A stretch of DNA of 64,000 nt from Hyphomicrobiales bacterium. Its GTDB lineage: Bacteria > Pseudomonadota > Alphaproteobacteria > Rhizobiales > Beijerinckiaceae. Below are positions 17,295-28,427 of this stretch, piece after piece (position 1 is the first letter of the stretch; every line of letters starts with the position of its first letter). The stretch is taken from positions 1 to 64,000 of the forward strand of contig JAGXAM010000017.1 of NCBI GenBank assembly GCA_019075905.1, given 5' to 3'. The notes below the pieces were generated by a model. It made no database searches. It saw only the letters and a program-made list of their open reading frames with translations, and was not told the origin of the DNA. The position numbers and the translations under genes were made by a program.

Positions 17295-18977
17295 TCAGCC
17301 GCCGCGCATGCGGTTGACGACCAGCCTCGTCGAAACTTCCTGACGGGCGGTCGAGCGCTCGCCATCGTGGCCGCCCGAGGCGGTCTTGGGCAGGTAGTGG
17401 CTTTCCTGGGTGACGAATTTGATGCGCATCGGCGTGCCGACCGCTTCACCAAAGGTAATGGCCTCGCGGTTGCCGATGGAGGACAGGAAGCTGATGGTGC
17501 TGGCGGAACTGTCGGAAATCGCCGAGCGGACGATGTCCTGGTCGCGCTCGTTGGAGAGGCGCATGGCGAAAATGGTCGAGCATTGCGACAGGATGGTCGG
17601 ATCAAGCTCGCCGGGACGCTGGGTGACGATGCCGAGATAGGCGCCGTATTTGCGGCCTTCCTTGGCGATGCGGGCAATGGCGGCGCGGGTTGGCCCGAAG
17701 CTCTGGCTGGCATCGGCCGGCACATAGCGGTGGGCCTCTTCGCACAAGAGCAGGATTTCGTAGGTGCCCTCGCTCCACATGGCGATTTCAAAGGCGATGC
17801 GTGACAGCACCGAGGCGACTGAATTCACCACTTCCGAAGGCAGGCCGGCCAATTGAAAGACGGCAATCGGCTTGTTGTCGATCGGGATGCGGAAAATCCG
17901 CGACAGGATGGCATCCATATTGTCGTCGATGGTCGAGCGCGAAAACATGAAGCGGAAGCGCGGTTCATGGTTGAGCGTCTGCAGGCGGTGCAGCAGCGCG
18001 CGCATGTTGGGGCGTGCATGCTTGGATTCAAGCTTGCCCATTTCATCTTCGATGAGCTTCATCAGATCCGACATGCGGTAGGGCACCGGCGTATCGGCAT
18101 TGAGGCCGCTGGAATCGATGGTGACCGGCTTCTTGATGAGCGAGGGGGTGGCAGACGGGGAGGGCGCCACATTGTGGCGCAACTTGGCCTGCGTCACCAT
18201 TTCGCGCAGGATCTCGACCTCGTCCTCGTCGATTTTGTTGCCACGGAAGATCACATCGGCAAATTCCTCGATGCGAAACAGCCAGAAGGGAAGTTCCAGC
18301 GTGGCAGCATCGATGGTCAGGGAAATATCGGTGAAGGCCTTGGTATATTCGTTGTGCGGATCAAGGATCAGCACGCGCAAATTGGGCTTGGCGGTGGTGG
18401 CGCGGCGCAGCAGGATGGAAACGGCGCTGGATTTGCCGACGCCGGTGGTGCCCATGACCGCGAAATGGCGCGACAGCATCATATCGACATTGACATGCGC
18501 CTTGATGGTTGAATCCTGCGACAGCGTGCCAATTTCGATGACGCTGCCACGCCCGGCCTGATAGATCGACTGCAGGTCGGCATGGCGAATGCGGTGGGCA
18601 ATCGAGCCGAGCGCCGGATAGGTGCCAATGCCGCTGCGGAAACTCGGGCCTTGCGGCGTGTCGGTGATTTCGCCGACCAGTTCCACCTTGATGTAGATGA
18701 CATTGTTGGAATCGTCCTGCCACAATTCGCTGGTGGTGTTCATTTCATAGACGATGCCGACGATGCGGCCTTTTTCGCCCTTGATCGAGATCAGGCGGCC
18801 AATGGCCCAGGTATCCGCATTAAAGCCGGAGATTTCGGTAGCCGAGGCCGAAATAATGGCGCGCGATCCGTTGCACAGGATCAGGCGGCCAATGATGCGT
18901 TGCGAAGGATTTTCGGTTTCACGCCGATCCGGCCCGGCAGCCGTGGCAGCTTTGCCGGAATCAAAAAGCATGTTCAT
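17295..18977 (-). CDS. HerA-like ATPase (DUF87)
   Basis: The 560-residue protein has an N-terminal beta-rich HAS-barrel-like domain and then a RecA/FtsK-like ATPase core. The Walker A motif is GTTGVGKS at residues 176-183, and Walker B is ILLLCEEAHRYVP. The IVTQRPGELD segment is a sensor region typical of HerA. HerA-family proteins are hexameric DNA translocases that often partner with the NurA nuclease or other effectors, but no nuclease gene is adjacent. ATG 18977 is preceded by GGGACGAGA. The role in this organism is unknown. A 211-bp gap separates it from a divergent gene. Confidence 0.9.
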   Translation of the reverse strand: MNMLFDSGKAATAAGPDRRETENPSQRIIGRLILCNGSRAIISASATEISGFNADTWAIGRLISIKGEKGRIVGIVYEMNTTSELWQDDSNNVIYIKVELVGEITDTPQGPSFRSGIGTYPALGSIAHRIRHADLQSIYQAGRGSVIEIGTLSQDSTIKAHVNVDMMLSRHFAVMGTTGVGKSSAVSILLRRATTAKPNLRVLILDPHNEYTKAFTDISLTIDAATLELPFWLFRIEEFADVIFRGNKIDEDEVEILREMVTQAKLRHNVAPSPSATPSLIKKPVTIDSSGLNADTPVPYRMSDLMKLIEDEMGKLESKHARPNMRALLHRLQTLNHEPRFRFMFSRSTIDDNMDAILSRIFRIPIDNKPIAVFQLAGLPSEVVNSVASVLSRIAFEIAMWSEGTYEILLLCEEAHRYVPADASQSFGPTRAAIARIAKEGRKYGAYLGIVTQRPGELDPTILSQCSTIFAMRLSNERDQDIVRSAISDSSASTISFLSSIGNREAITFGEAVGTPMRIKFVTQESHYLPKTASGGHDGERSTARQEVSTRLVVNRMRGG

Positions 18978-19188
18978 CAATCTCGTCCCTGGTCACCTAT
19001 GGCGCAGCGATGACAATGGCGTTACACGCCTTAATATTGCGTTAGAGTGGCGGGCAGAGGTCAGGGCCTGCGGCACTTGCGTGATGACGGCATGGTGACT
19101 AGCACTGGGCCGGGTCCGGCTTCCGGCGACAGCGCGTTGTGCTTGTCTGACGGGTCATGGAGTGGCTTGAAGAAACCAAGATGAGCCG

Positions 19189-19725
19189 ATGCTGAAGCAA
19201 TTGCCAAACATGCTGACACTGGGGCGGCTTTGCCTAGTGCCCCTGACCGTATGGCTGATCTTGTCGGCGCAATGGTCATGGGCCTTTGCCATGTTTGCGC
19301 TGGCCGGATTGTCTGATGGCCTCGATGGCTTCATCGCCAAGCATTATGACATGAAGACCGAACTGGGTGCCTGGCTTGATCCGCTGGCCGACAAGGCCTT
19401 GCTGGTGTGCCTGTTCATTTCGCTGGCGGCCGTGTCGCTGCTGCCGTTGTGGCTGACGATTCTGGTGGTCTCGCGCGATCTGATGATCGTCAGCGGCGTG
19501 GTTCTGGCGATGCTGATGGCGCGCGGCATGGAAATCCGCCCGCTTATGGTCTCCAAGGCCAATACCGCGGCGCAGATCGTGCTGGTGGGCTTCGTGCTGG
19601 CGGCCAAGGCCGGCGGCATCGTCATGCCGAACCTGCGTGACCTGTTGATTGGCCTCGTCACAGCGCTTACTTTAGCGTCACTCTTGGCGTATTTGCGCCC
19701 CTGGCTGCGGCACATGAGTCATTGA
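19189..19725 (+). CDS. CDP-alcohol phosphatidyltransferase family protein (PgsA/cardiolipin-synthase-like)
   Basis: The 178-residue integral membrane enzyme has about five hydrophobic segments and the CDP-alcohol signature SDGLDGFIAKHYDMKTELG followed by AWLDPLADK. The metal-binding aspartates (DG, DG, D, D) are all present. The usual Arg after Ala is Lys here. Such enzymes transfer a phosphatidyl group from CDP-diacylglycerol, making phosphatidylglycerol phosphate or cardiolipin. Which product this one makes is not clear. It is first in a run with the AI-2E transporter, hdaA, ppk and ppx. Confidence 0.87.
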   Translation: MLKQLPNMLTLGRLCLVPLTVWLILSAQWSWAFAMFALAGLSDGLDGFIAKHYDMKTELGAWLDPLADKALLVCLFISLAAVSLLPLWLTILVVSRDLMIVSGVVLAMLMARGMEIRPLMVSKANTAAQIVLVGFVLAAKAGGIVMPNLRDLLIGLVTALTLASLLAYLRPWLRHMSH

Positions 19726-19758
19726 GCGGCAAGGCAGGGCACAAGGATTTGATCGGTG

Positions 19759-20946
19759 ATGACACAGAGCCGCAGCGGCCTCGACTGGCGTATCGTATTC
19801 TGGGTGAGCCTTCTGGTGGCGCTGGTGTTTCTGGTGCATCTGCTGAGCGCGGTAATGTTGCCGTTCGTGGCCGGCATGGTGCTGGGCTATCTGCTCAACC
19901 CGGTCGCCAACCGGCTGGAGCGGGCCGGCCTCAACCGGCTTGGGGCCGCCTTGCTGATCCTGGTGGTGTTTATCCTGGCGGTGGGCCTGACGCTGATTCT
20001 GGTCGCGCCGCTGCTCGGGCGCCAGCTCGCCGCCTTTGTCACCAGCCTTCCTGATAATCTCAACCGGCTTGAATCCCTCATCACCAACGAGGCGGCGGCC
20101 TTTGCCAACACTTATGGCAGCAGCATGATCGCCAAATTCGGGCTCGACAAGCTCGGCCTCGGGGCGATCGACTGGAAGAACCTCGGCCTGTCGAGCCAGG
20201 CGTCGCCGGGGGCCCTGCCGAAATCCATCGGCACGCTGGCCGGGCAGGGGGCGCAGACGCTGGGGGCCTTGCTGTCAAGCCTGTGGAGCGGCGGCAGCAC
20301 GCTGCTGTCGATTGGCTCGCTGCTGGTCATTACGCCGGTGGTGGCGTTCTATTTCGTGCTCGACTGGGCGCGGCTGGTGGCGACGCTCGACAATCTGGTG
20401 CCGCTGAACCAGCGCGACGAGGTGCACGAATTGCTGGCGGAAATCGACCATGCCCTGGGCGGGTTCCTGCGCGGGCAATCGCTGGTCTGCCTGTTTCTGG
20501 GCCTGTGGTATGGCATAGGCCTGTCGCTGATCGGGCTCAATTATGGCTTTCTGATCGGCATTACCGCCGGGCTCCTGAGCTTCATTCCCTATCTTGGATC
20601 GCTTACGGCGCTGCTGGTCGGCACCAGCATGGCGCTGGTGCAGGGCTGGCCGCACTGGAGCCTGTTCTTCTTCGCGCTTGGGGTGGTGGGCATTGGCCAG
20701 ATGCTGGAGGCCAATGTGCTGGCGCCCAAGCTGGTCGGCGAATCGGTCGGCCTGCATCCGGTGTGGCTGATGTTCGCGCTTCTGGCCTTCGGCTCGCTGT
20801 TCGGCTTTACCGGGCTGCTGATTGCCGTGCCGGTGGCGGCGGCGCTGGGGGTGCTGATGCGCTTTGCCGTGCGGCGCTATCGCGCCAGCCCGCTTTATCT
20901 GGGTGAAGAAGCACCGGTGGCGCTGCCCGCTCCGGTCGAGCCCTGA
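19759..20946 (+). CDS. AI-2E family (PerM-like) membrane transporter
   Basis: The 395-residue membrane protein has paired N-terminal hydrophobic segments, a loop of about 100 residues, and a C-terminal block of four to five helices including GFLIGITAGLLSFIPYLGS. This Phe-Ile-Pro-Tyr-Gly motif is typical of the AI-2E exporter/PerM family. The substrates of most members are unknown. ATG 19759 is preceded by AAGGA. It ends 4 bp before hdaA, and this arrangement recurs in alphaproteobacteria. Confidence 0.9.
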   Translation: MTQSRSGLDWRIVFWVSLLVALVFLVHLLSAVMLPFVAGMVLGYLLNPVANRLERAGLNRLGAALLILVVFILAVGLTLILVAPLLGRQLAAFVTSLPDNLNRLESLITNEAAAFANTYGSSMIAKFGLDKLGLGAIDWKNLGLSSQASPGALPKSIGTLAGQGAQTLGALLSSLWSGGSTLLSIGSLLVITPVVAFYFVLDWARLVATLDNLVPLNQRDEVHELLAEIDHALGGFLRGQSLVCLFLGLWYGIGLSLIGLNYGFLIGITAGLLSFIPYLGSLTALLVGTSMALVQGWPHWSLFFFALGVVGIGQMLEANVLAPKLVGESVGLHPVWLMFALLAFGSLFGFTGLLIAVPVAAALGVLMRFAVRRYRASPLYLGEEAPVALPAPVEP

Positions 20947-20950
20947 AACC

Positions 20951-21688
20951 ATGGCGAGGATCAGCCTTACGGCATCAAAGCAATTGCTGCTGGCCCTGCC
21001 GGTCGCGGAGCGACAGGGGCGCGAGGATTTTTTCATGGCCCCCGGCAATGCCCGGGCGCTTGAGCTGGTCAGCGCGCCGCAAGGCTGGCCCGATCCGGTG
21101 CTGCTGCTGACCGGGCCCGCCGGGGTCGGCAAGAGCCATCTTGCCCATATATTTGCCGCCGAGCAGGGCGCCATGGCGCTGGCGCCACGCGATCTCGAAG
21201 GCCTCAGCCATTTGCCAGCCCCGGTTCTGGTGCTGGATGGTGCCGATCAGGGCCTGACGCATGCGGCCGAGGTGGGGCTGTTTCACCTGACCAATCTGGT
21301 GCGGGCGCAGGGCGGGCGGCTGCTGCTGACGGCGCGCCGTCCGCCGCAATTCTGGGGGCTGGTGACGCCTGACCTCGTCTCGCGGCTGCGCCTCGCGCCG
21401 ATGGCCGCCCTCGCACCGCCCGATGCCGATGTGCTGCGCGCCGCCATGGTGAAACTGATCGCCGAGCGGCAATTGTCGCTGGAGCCGGCCTTGCTCGATG
21501 TGCTGGCCAACCGGCTAGAGCGCTCAATTCCGGTGATGCGGGCTGCGATCGCGCGGCTCGACCAGCTTTCGCTCGAACACCAGCGCCCGATCACCCGCGC
21601 CATGGTCTATGCGGTGATCGGTGATGGCGACGGGGAAGGTTATACAGAGCCTGAACCATTGCCTTCCGACAAAGATGATGATTTCTGA
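20951..21688 (+). CDS. hdaA: HdaA-like regulator of DnaA
   Basis: The 245-residue AAA+ protein resembles the ATPase domain of DnaA without the DNA-binding domain. The Walker A motif is GPAGVGKSHLAH and Walker B is VLVLDGAD. Alphaproteobacterial HdaA works with the beta clamp to promote ATP hydrolysis by DnaA and prevent over-initiation. The N-terminal QLLLALP could be the clamp-binding motif (QL-[SP]-LP-like). Its place between a PerM-like transporter and ppk is conserved in the order. The call is by similarity and context. Confidence 0.88.
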   Translation: MARISLTASKQLLLALPVAERQGREDFFMAPGNARALELVSAPQGWPDPVLLLTGPAGVGKSHLAHIFAAEQGAMALAPRDLEGLSHLPAPVLVLDGADQGLTHAAEVGLFHLTNLVRAQGGRLLLTARRPPQFWGLVTPDLVSRLRLAPMAALAPPDADVLRAAMVKLIAERQLSLEPALLDVLANRLERSIPVMRAAIARLDQLSLEHQRPITRAMVYAVIGDGDGEGYTEPEPLPSDKDDDF

Positions 21689-21730
21689 TGCGCCCCAGAC
21701 TAGATTGCCATGCCCCGGAGCGGCCCCGCC

Positions 21731-23977
21731 ATGAAACGCAAGCCCAAGCCCATGGATGATATTTTGCCGCCGCCAGACCAGCCGACCGGTGATGCGGGGC
21801 CATCGCCCGCAGCCAGGCTCGGCGCCATGGCCCATGTCGCCGAACTCGCGACCTCGCCGCAGCGCTTCATCAACCGCGAATTGTCGTGGCTGGAATTCAA
21901 CCGCAGGGTGGTGGAGGAGGCCTCGAACCTGCGCCACCCGCTGCTCGAACAATTGCGGTTCCTGTCGATCTCGGCCAATAATCTCGACGAATTTTTCATG
22001 GTGCGCGTCGCCGGGCTTTACGGCCAGATGCGCGAAGGGGTGACGACAGCCTCGGAAGATGGCCTGACGCCGCAAGAGCAATTGCAGCAAATTGCCGCCA
22101 GCGTCACCACGCTCGCCAATGCCCAGCAGATGCGCTGGCGTGAATTGCGCGAGCACCTGCGCGAGAACGGCATTTGCATCGTCGAGGGCCAGGACCTGTC
22201 AGCGCTGGAACTGGCGTGGCTTGAGGACCATTTCCTGCTGCATGTGTTCCCGATCCTGACCCCGCTGGCGGTCGATCCGGCGCATCCGTTCCCGTTCATT
22301 CCCAATCTCGGCTTCAGCATGGCGCTGGAACTGACGCACGGGCGCGACGGCAGCAAGATGCAGGCGCTGCTGCGCATTCCCGCCAAAATGAACCGTTTCA
22401 TCCGGCTTCCCGACAACCAGAGCGGGGCGGCGGCGCGGTTCATCGCCATCGAGACGCTGTGCGGCCTGTTCATCGGCCGGTTGTTCCCGGGCTACGCCTT
22501 GAGCGGGGGCGGCTGTTTCCGGGTGATCCGCGATTCCGACCTCGAAATCGAGGAAGAGGCCGAGGACCTGGTGCTGTTGTTCGAGAGCGCCCTGAAGCGG
22601 CGGCGGCGCGGCACGGTCATCAGGCTGGAGATCGATGCGCAAATGCCGCTGGCGCTGCGCGAATTCGTGGCCGACGAGCTGGGCGTGGCGGCAGACGAGG
22701 TGTTTCTGGTCGATGGCATGCTGGCCCTGACCGAAACCGCCGAATTGATCGGCGTCGAGCGGCCCGACCTGAAATTCAAGCCCTATACGCCGCGCTATCC
22801 CGAGCGGGTGCGTGAGAATGGTGGCGATTGCTTTGCCGCCATCCGCCAGAAGGACCTGGCGGTGCACCACCCCTATGAATCCTTTGATGTCGTGGTGCAG
22901 TTCTTGACGCAGGCGGCGCGCGATCCCAATGTCGTGGCCATCAAGCAGACGCTGTATCGCACTTCGGCCGACAGCCCGATCGTCAAGGCGCTGATCGAGG
23001 CGGCCGAGGCCGGCAAGACCGTGACCGCGCTGGTCGAACTCAAGGCGAGGTTCGACGAGGAGGCCAATATACGCTGGGCGCGCGATCTCGAACGGGCGGG
23101 CGCGCAGGTGGTGTTCGGCTTCATCGAGCTGAAAACCCATGGCAAGCTTTCCATGGTGGTAAGGCGTGAGGCTGGCAATCTGGCGATCTATTGCCATATA
23201 GGCAGCGGCAATTATCATCCGCAAACCGCGAAAACCTACACTGATATTTCGTTTTTCACCGCTGATCCGGCCATCGGGCGCGATGTCAGCCGGGTGTTCA
23301 ATTTCATCACAGGCTATGCCGAGCCGCAGGGGCTGGAGCGGCTGGCGGTATCGCCGATGTCTCTCAAGCGGCGGCTGCTGGACGAGATCGACGCGGAAAT
23401 CGCCTTTGCCCGGGCCGGCAAGCCTGCGGCGATCTGGGGCAAATGCAATGCGCTGGTCGATCCCACCATCATCGATGCGCTCTACCAGGCGAGCCAGGCC
23501 GGGGTCGAGATCGACTTTGTCGTGCGCGGCATCTGCTGCCTGCGGCCGGGGGTGCCGGGCCTGTCGGAAACGATCCGGGTCAAGTCGATCGTCGGGCGCT
23601 TCCTCGAACATGCGCGCATCTATTGTTTCGGCAATGGCCATGGCCTGCCGCATCCCAAATCGCATGTGTATATTTCCTCGGCCGACCTGATGCCGCGCAA
23701 TCTGGAGCGCCGGGTCGAGGTGTTGCTGCCGATTCTCAACCCCACCGTGCACGAGCAGGTGCTGGACCAGATCATGGTTGCCAATCTGATCGACAACCAG
23801 CAGAGCTACCGGGTGTTGCCGGACGGCACCAGCCGACGCATCGAACCGGCGCCGGGCGAGACCCTGTTCAATGCCCACGAATATTTCATGACCCATCCCA
23901 GTCTTTCCGGGCGCGGCAAGGCGCTCAAAGACTCGAGCCCGAAAATTCTGTATAAGCGCCTGAAGTTTACGCCATGA
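21731..23977 (+). CDS. ppk: Polyphosphate kinase 1
   Basis: The 748-residue enzyme reversibly makes polyphosphate from ATP. The N domain contains [15 protein letters not shown]. The phospholipase-D-like catalytic domains include [12 protein letters not shown], the [17 protein letters not shown] segment with the autophosphorylated His, and [12 protein letters not shown] and [13 protein letters not shown] with the second catalytic His. ATG 21731 has GGAG ten bases upstream; an ATG at 21710 is less likely. It is followed 13 bp later by ppx. Confidence 0.96.
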   Translation: MKRKPKPMDDILPPPDQPTGDAGPSPAARLGAMAHVAELATSPQRFINRELSWLEFNRRVVEEASNLRHPLLEQLRFLSISANNLDEFFMVRVAGLYGQMREGVTTASEDGLTPQEQLQQIAASVTTLANAQQMRWRELREHLRENGICIVEGQDLSALELAWLEDHFLLHVFPILTPLAVDPAHPFPFIPNLGFSMALELTHGRDGSKMQALLRIPAKMNRFIRLPDNQSGAAARFIAIETLCGLFIGRLFPGYALSGGGCFRVIRDSDLEIEEEAEDLVLLFESALKRRRRGTVIRLEIDAQMPLALREFVADELGVAADEVFLVDGMLALTETAELIGVERPDLKFKPYTPRYPERVRENGGDCFAAIRQKDLAVHHPYESFDVVVQFLTQAARDPNVVAIKQTLYRTSADSPIVKALIEAAEAGKTVTALVELKARFDEEANIRWARDLERAGAQVVFGFIELKTHGKLSMVVRREAGNLAIYCHIGSGNYHPQTAKTYTDISFFTADPAIGRDVSRVFNFITGYAEPQGLERLAVSPMSLKRRLLDEIDAEIAFARAGKPAAIWGKCNALVDPTIIDALYQASQAGVEIDFVVRGICCLRPGVPGLSETIRVKSIVGRFLEHARIYCFGNGHGLPHPKSHVYISSADLMPRNLERRVEVLLPILNPTVHEQVLDQIMVANLIDNQQSYRVLPDGTSRRIEPAPGETLFNAHEYFMTHPSLSGRGKALKDSSPKILYKRLKFTP

Positions 23978-23990
23978 GGGATTGGCAGAC

Positions 23991-25541
23991 GTGACCAGAG
24001 GCTGGCCCGAATCGAGCACCATGGAATTCCAGCAACCGGTGGCGATCGTTGATATCGGCTCCAATTCGGTGCGGCTCGTGGCCTATGATGCGCTGTCGCG
24101 GGCGCCCACGCCGATCTTCAATGAAAAGGTGCTGTGCGGGCTCGGGCGCGGGGTGATGTCGAGCGGGCAATTGCCGGTCGATGGCGTTCGCAAGGCGCTG
24201 CAGGCGCTGGCGCGGTTCCGGGTGCTGGCGGATAACATGCATGTTTCGGCCCTGCATGTGCTGGCGACCGCAGCGGTGCGCGATGCGCAGAACGGCGCGG
24301 AATTTCTCGAACAGGCGGAAGCTGCCATCGGCTGCCCGATCCGGTTGCTGTCGGGTGCCGAGGAAGCGCGAATGTCGGCGCTGGGGGTGATATCCGGCAT
24401 TCGCGAGGCCGATGGCGTGGTCGGCGATCTTGGCGGCGGCTCGCTGGAACTGGTCAATGTCAAATTCGACCGGCCGGGCAAGGGCGTCAGCCTGCCGCTG
24501 GGCGGGCTGGCGCTGAGCGATTCCTCGAAAGGCGCGGCCAAGGCGGCTGTGAAAATCGCGCGCGATGCCCTCACCAATGTCAAACTTCTGAAAAAGCTGC
24601 ATAACCGCTCGTTTTATGCGGTCGGCGGCACCTGGCGGGCGCTGGCCAAGCTGCATATGCGCCAGCGCAATTATCCGCTCAAAGTGATGCATAATTACGT
24701 GATTCCGGCGCGTGATGCACTTGATTTCGCCAGCCTGATCGAGCGCGTCGACAGCGATGCGTTGGTGTCGATTGGCGCGGTTTCCGCCTCGCGGCGCCCG
24801 TTGCTGGCCTATGGCGCGATCGTGCTCGATGAAATCATCCGCATCGCCAATCCGCGCGATATCGTGATTTCGGCCTCAGGCGTGCGCGAGGGCCTGCTGT
24901 TTGGCCAGATCAATGAGGACGAGCGCCGTCAGGATCCGTTGCTGGTGGCGGCGGCGGAACTGAACAAGATGCGGGCGCGCGATCCGGCGCATGGCTATGA
25001 TCTATGTGCCTGGACCGATGAGTTCATTCGCTCCAGCCATATTGAGGAAACGGCCGAGGAGGTCAGGCTGCGGCATGCCTCCTGCCTTCTGGCCGATATT
25101 GGCTGGCGGGCGCACCCTGATTATCGCGGCGAGCAGAGCATGAACCTCATTGCCCATGCCTCGTTTGCGGCCATTGATCATCCGGGCCGGGCGTTTCTGG
25201 CGCTGGTGACGGCATTCCGGCACGAGGGCATTGATGCCGATGTCAGCCCGCAATTGCGCGCCATCGCCAGCGCGCGCCAGCTCGACCGGGCGCGATTGCT
25301 GGGGGCAGCCTTCCGCGTGGCCTATATTGTCTCGACGGCCATGTCGGAAATCCTGCCGCAGGTGCCGATGACCTGCTCGCGCACGCAGCTGACATTGAAA
25401 CTGCCGCCGAAATTCGCGGCGCTGGGTTCGGACCGGCTGGCGGGACGGCTCAGGCAATTGGCGCGGCTGATCGGCCGCGAGGCGGTGCTGGCGGGGCCGT
25501 TAGGCCCGGAGCCGCTCGCGGTGGAGGGCGTAGAGCCCTGA
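23991..25541 (+). CDS. ppx: Exopolyphosphatase (Ppx/GppA family)
   Basis: The protein of about 516 residues removes terminal phosphates from polyphosphate or from pppGpp. The ASKHA-fold motifs are VAIVDIGSNSVRLVAYD near the N-terminus and GVVGDLGGGSLELV. It also has an HD-like region (ADIGWRAHPDY). The start is uncertain. GTG 23991 has GAGGG ten bases upstream and is chosen; ATG 24021 is ten codons later. The 3' end overlaps the convergent EamA gene by 42 bp. Confidence 0.93.
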   Translation: MTRGWPESSTMEFQQPVAIVDIGSNSVRLVAYDALSRAPTPIFNEKVLCGLGRGVMSSGQLPVDGVRKALQALARFRVLADNMHVSALHVLATAAVRDAQNGAEFLEQAEAAIGCPIRLLSGAEEARMSALGVISGIREADGVVGDLGGGSLELVNVKFDRPGKGVSLPLGGLALSDSSKGAAKAAVKIARDALTNVKLLKKLHNRSFYAVGGTWRALAKLHMRQRNYPLKVMHNYVIPARDALDFASLIERVDSDALVSIGAVSASRRPLLAYGAIVLDEIIRIANPRDIVISASGVREGLLFGQINEDERRQDPLLVAAAELNKMRARDPAHGYDLCAWTDEFIRSSHIEETAEEVRLRHASCLLADIGWRAHPDYRGEQSMNLIAHASFAAIDHPGRAFLALVTAFRHEGIDADVSPQLRAIASARQLDRARLLGAAFRVAYIVSTAMSEILPQVPMTCSRTQLTLKLPPKFAALGSDRLAGRLRQLARLIGREAVLAGPLGPEPLAVEGVEP

Positions 25542-26378
25542 GCCAATGATGAAGGTGATGCCGATCATCGCCTCGACATTGGGGATATTGTTCCAGATCA
25601 GCCAGCCGGAGACCAGCGCCATCGGCATGCCGATATAGCGCAAGGGCGCGATGGCACCGATATCAGCCTTGCGGCTGCCCATGATCAGGCCGAGATTGGC
25701 GCCGCTGATCGCCAGGGCGGCGAGAACCAGCAAAAGCATGGCATAGGGGGAGGGGCGGATGATGCCCTGAATGCCGGCCATGCCGCCGCCCATCAGGGCC
25801 GTGACGAGGCTGGTCATCAGCGTCACCACCATCGAGGGCATGGTGGAGGGCACGAAGCGGGTGACGATATCGCGCACCGCCACCAGCATGGCGCAGGCGA
25901 TGGCAAACCAGGCGGCCGAGGAAAAGCCCGAGGCGCTGGGCTGGGCGACCAGCAGCACGCCGACAAAGCCGACGGCAATGGCCAGCCAGCGGTGCCAGCC
26001 GACCTGGTGGCCGAGCGCGACGACGGCCAGTGCCGTGATCATCAGCGGCGAGGACAGCATGATGGCCGTGTAATTGCCGATGGGCAGGCCGTTGATGGCG
26101 ACGAGGAACAGCAACGTCGTCACCCCTTCCAGCACCGCACGCAACAGCACGACGGGATGCAGGGCGCCCTTGAGGCTGCCGCCCTCGCGCCGGGCAAGCA
26201 GGAAAAGAATGGCGGTGCCGAGCGTGCCGCGGATGGCGATCAATTCGCCCGACGGCATCAGCGGCGCGGAAAGTTTGACGAGTGTGTCGCTCATCGAAAA
26301 CAGCATTTGCGCGACAATGATGGCGCGCATGCCATGGCGGTTGATCTCGCGCGAGGCGGCAATGTGCTGAATGGCCAT
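25500..26378 (-). CDS. EamA/DMT-family transporter
   Basis: The 292-residue protein has about ten hydrophobic segments in two EamA repeats and includes PSGELIAIRG and LPIGNYTAIMLSSPLMITALA. It is a drug/metabolite-transporter family permease of the inner membrane; its substrate cannot be predicted. It starts 9 bp after the hemB stop in the same direction, so the two are probably cotranscribed. Confidence 0.9.
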   Translation of the reverse strand: MAIQHIAASREINRHGMRAIIVAQMLFSMSDTLVKLSAPLMPSGELIAIRGTLGTAILFLLARREGGSLKGALHPVVLLRAVLEGVTTLLFLVAINGLPIGNYTAIMLSSPLMITALAVVALGHQVGWHRWLAIAVGFVGVLLVAQPSASGFSSAAWFAIACAMLVAVRDIVTRFVPSTMPSMVVTLMTSLVTALMGGGMAGIQGIIRPSPYAMLLLVLAALAISGANLGLIMGSRKADIGAIAPLRYIGMPMALVSGWLIWNNIPNVEAMIGITFIIGSGLYALHRERLRA

Positions 26379-26387
26379 GGCCGACGC

Positions 26388-27431
<1,044 letters not shown>

Positions 27432-27483
27432 TCATGCGGCGTCGATCTGACAAAATCAGCGGGGCAAGGATGATGCGCGAACA

Positions 27484-27558
27484 TGGTGGGCGCGACAGGG
27501 ATCGAACCTGTGACCCCTCCCGTGTGAAGGGAGTGCTCTACCGCTGAGCTACGCGCCC
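27484..27558 (-). tRNA. tRNA-Val (anticodon CAC)
   Basis: On the minus strand the cloverleaf has acceptor GGGCGCG/CGCGCCC, D arm AGCTCAGCGGTAGAGC, anticodon stem CTCCC/GGGAG with loop TTCACAC (CAC), T arm GGTTCGATCCC, discriminator A and an encoded CCA ending at 27484. Confidence 0.97.
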
Positions 27559-27756
27559 GATGGCCGCCCTAGTGGGGCCAATGGCAGGGGGAAGTCAAGA
27601 GGCAGGGCATGGGAAGATGATAAGCCGGCTTCACACCTGTGGCGTGAATGCAACATCTTGCCACAATCTGCGCATGGCAGCCGCGAGCATATTGCATTCG
27701 GGCGCGACTTGCGGCCTTGTGAGCCCAGCGCGCGTTGCGCAACCGCAGGAACGCTC

Positions 27757-28356
27757 ATGACCCGCAACATCCTTGCCCCGGCGCTTGCCAGCGTTTGCGT
27801 GCTCGGCGCCATTTACGGTTTCAGTGTGCCGACTTATGCGCTCGATGCGGACATGCTGCAGGTGATGCGGATGCATCCCGGGCCGGGCGCCAATGCGGGG
27901 CCAGCGTCCTACACAACCATTCCGCGCGAGATCGTCAGCTATAATGGCCCCTATGCGCCGGGGACAGTGGTGGTGCAATCGTCCGAGCGGCGGCTCTATC
28001 TGGTGATGCCGGATCACAAGGCGATGAAATATGGCGTTGGTGTCGGGCGTCCGGGTTTTGCCTGGAGTGGCACCGTGCATATTTCCGCCAAGAAGAAATG
28101 GCCGGGCTGGACCCCGCCGGCATCCATGCTGCGGCGGCGTCCGCACCTGCCGCATTATGTCAAGGGCGGGCCGAACAACCCGCTCGGCGCGCGCGCCATG
28201 TATCTCAGCGGAACAGAATACCGCATCCATGGCTCGAACGAGCCGGAAACCATCGGTCATGCCATGTCATCGGGCTGCATCCGCATGACCAATGCCGATA
28301 TCAAGGATTTTTACAATCGCGTCAAAGTTGGCGCGACGGTGCATGTGCTGCGCTGA
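27757..28356 (+). CDS. L,D-transpeptidase (YkuD domain)
   Basis: The 199-residue exported protein has a signal peptide ending near SVPTYA. Its YkuD catalytic domain contains YRIHGSNEPETIGHAMSSG, then CIRM with the catalytic Cys. These enzymes make 3-3 peptidoglycan crosslinks or attach proteins to the wall. The VVVQSSERRLYLVMPD segment starts the domain. ATG 27757 has AGGA upstream. It is monocistronic. Confidence 0.93.
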   Translation: MTRNILAPALASVCVLGAIYGFSVPTYALDADMLQVMRMHPGPGANAGPASYTTIPREIVSYNGPYAPGTVVVQSSERRLYLVMPDHKAMKYGVGVGRPGFAWSGTVHISAKKKWPGWTPPASMLRRRPHLPHYVKGGPNNPLGARAMYLSGTEYRIHGSNEPETIGHAMSSGCIRMTNADIKDFYNRVKVGATVHVLR

Positions 28357-28427
28357 ATTTCACGGGTTACGTCGGGGCTGAAGCGGGCGGGTCAGGCAAC
28401 TGGCCCGCCTTATTCTTGCGGCCTTTG

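Noticed and set aside
22199..24064. Minus-strand open frame of 621 codons
   Set aside because: It is antisense to ppk, with His/Arg/Gln-rich composition typical of a shadow frame.
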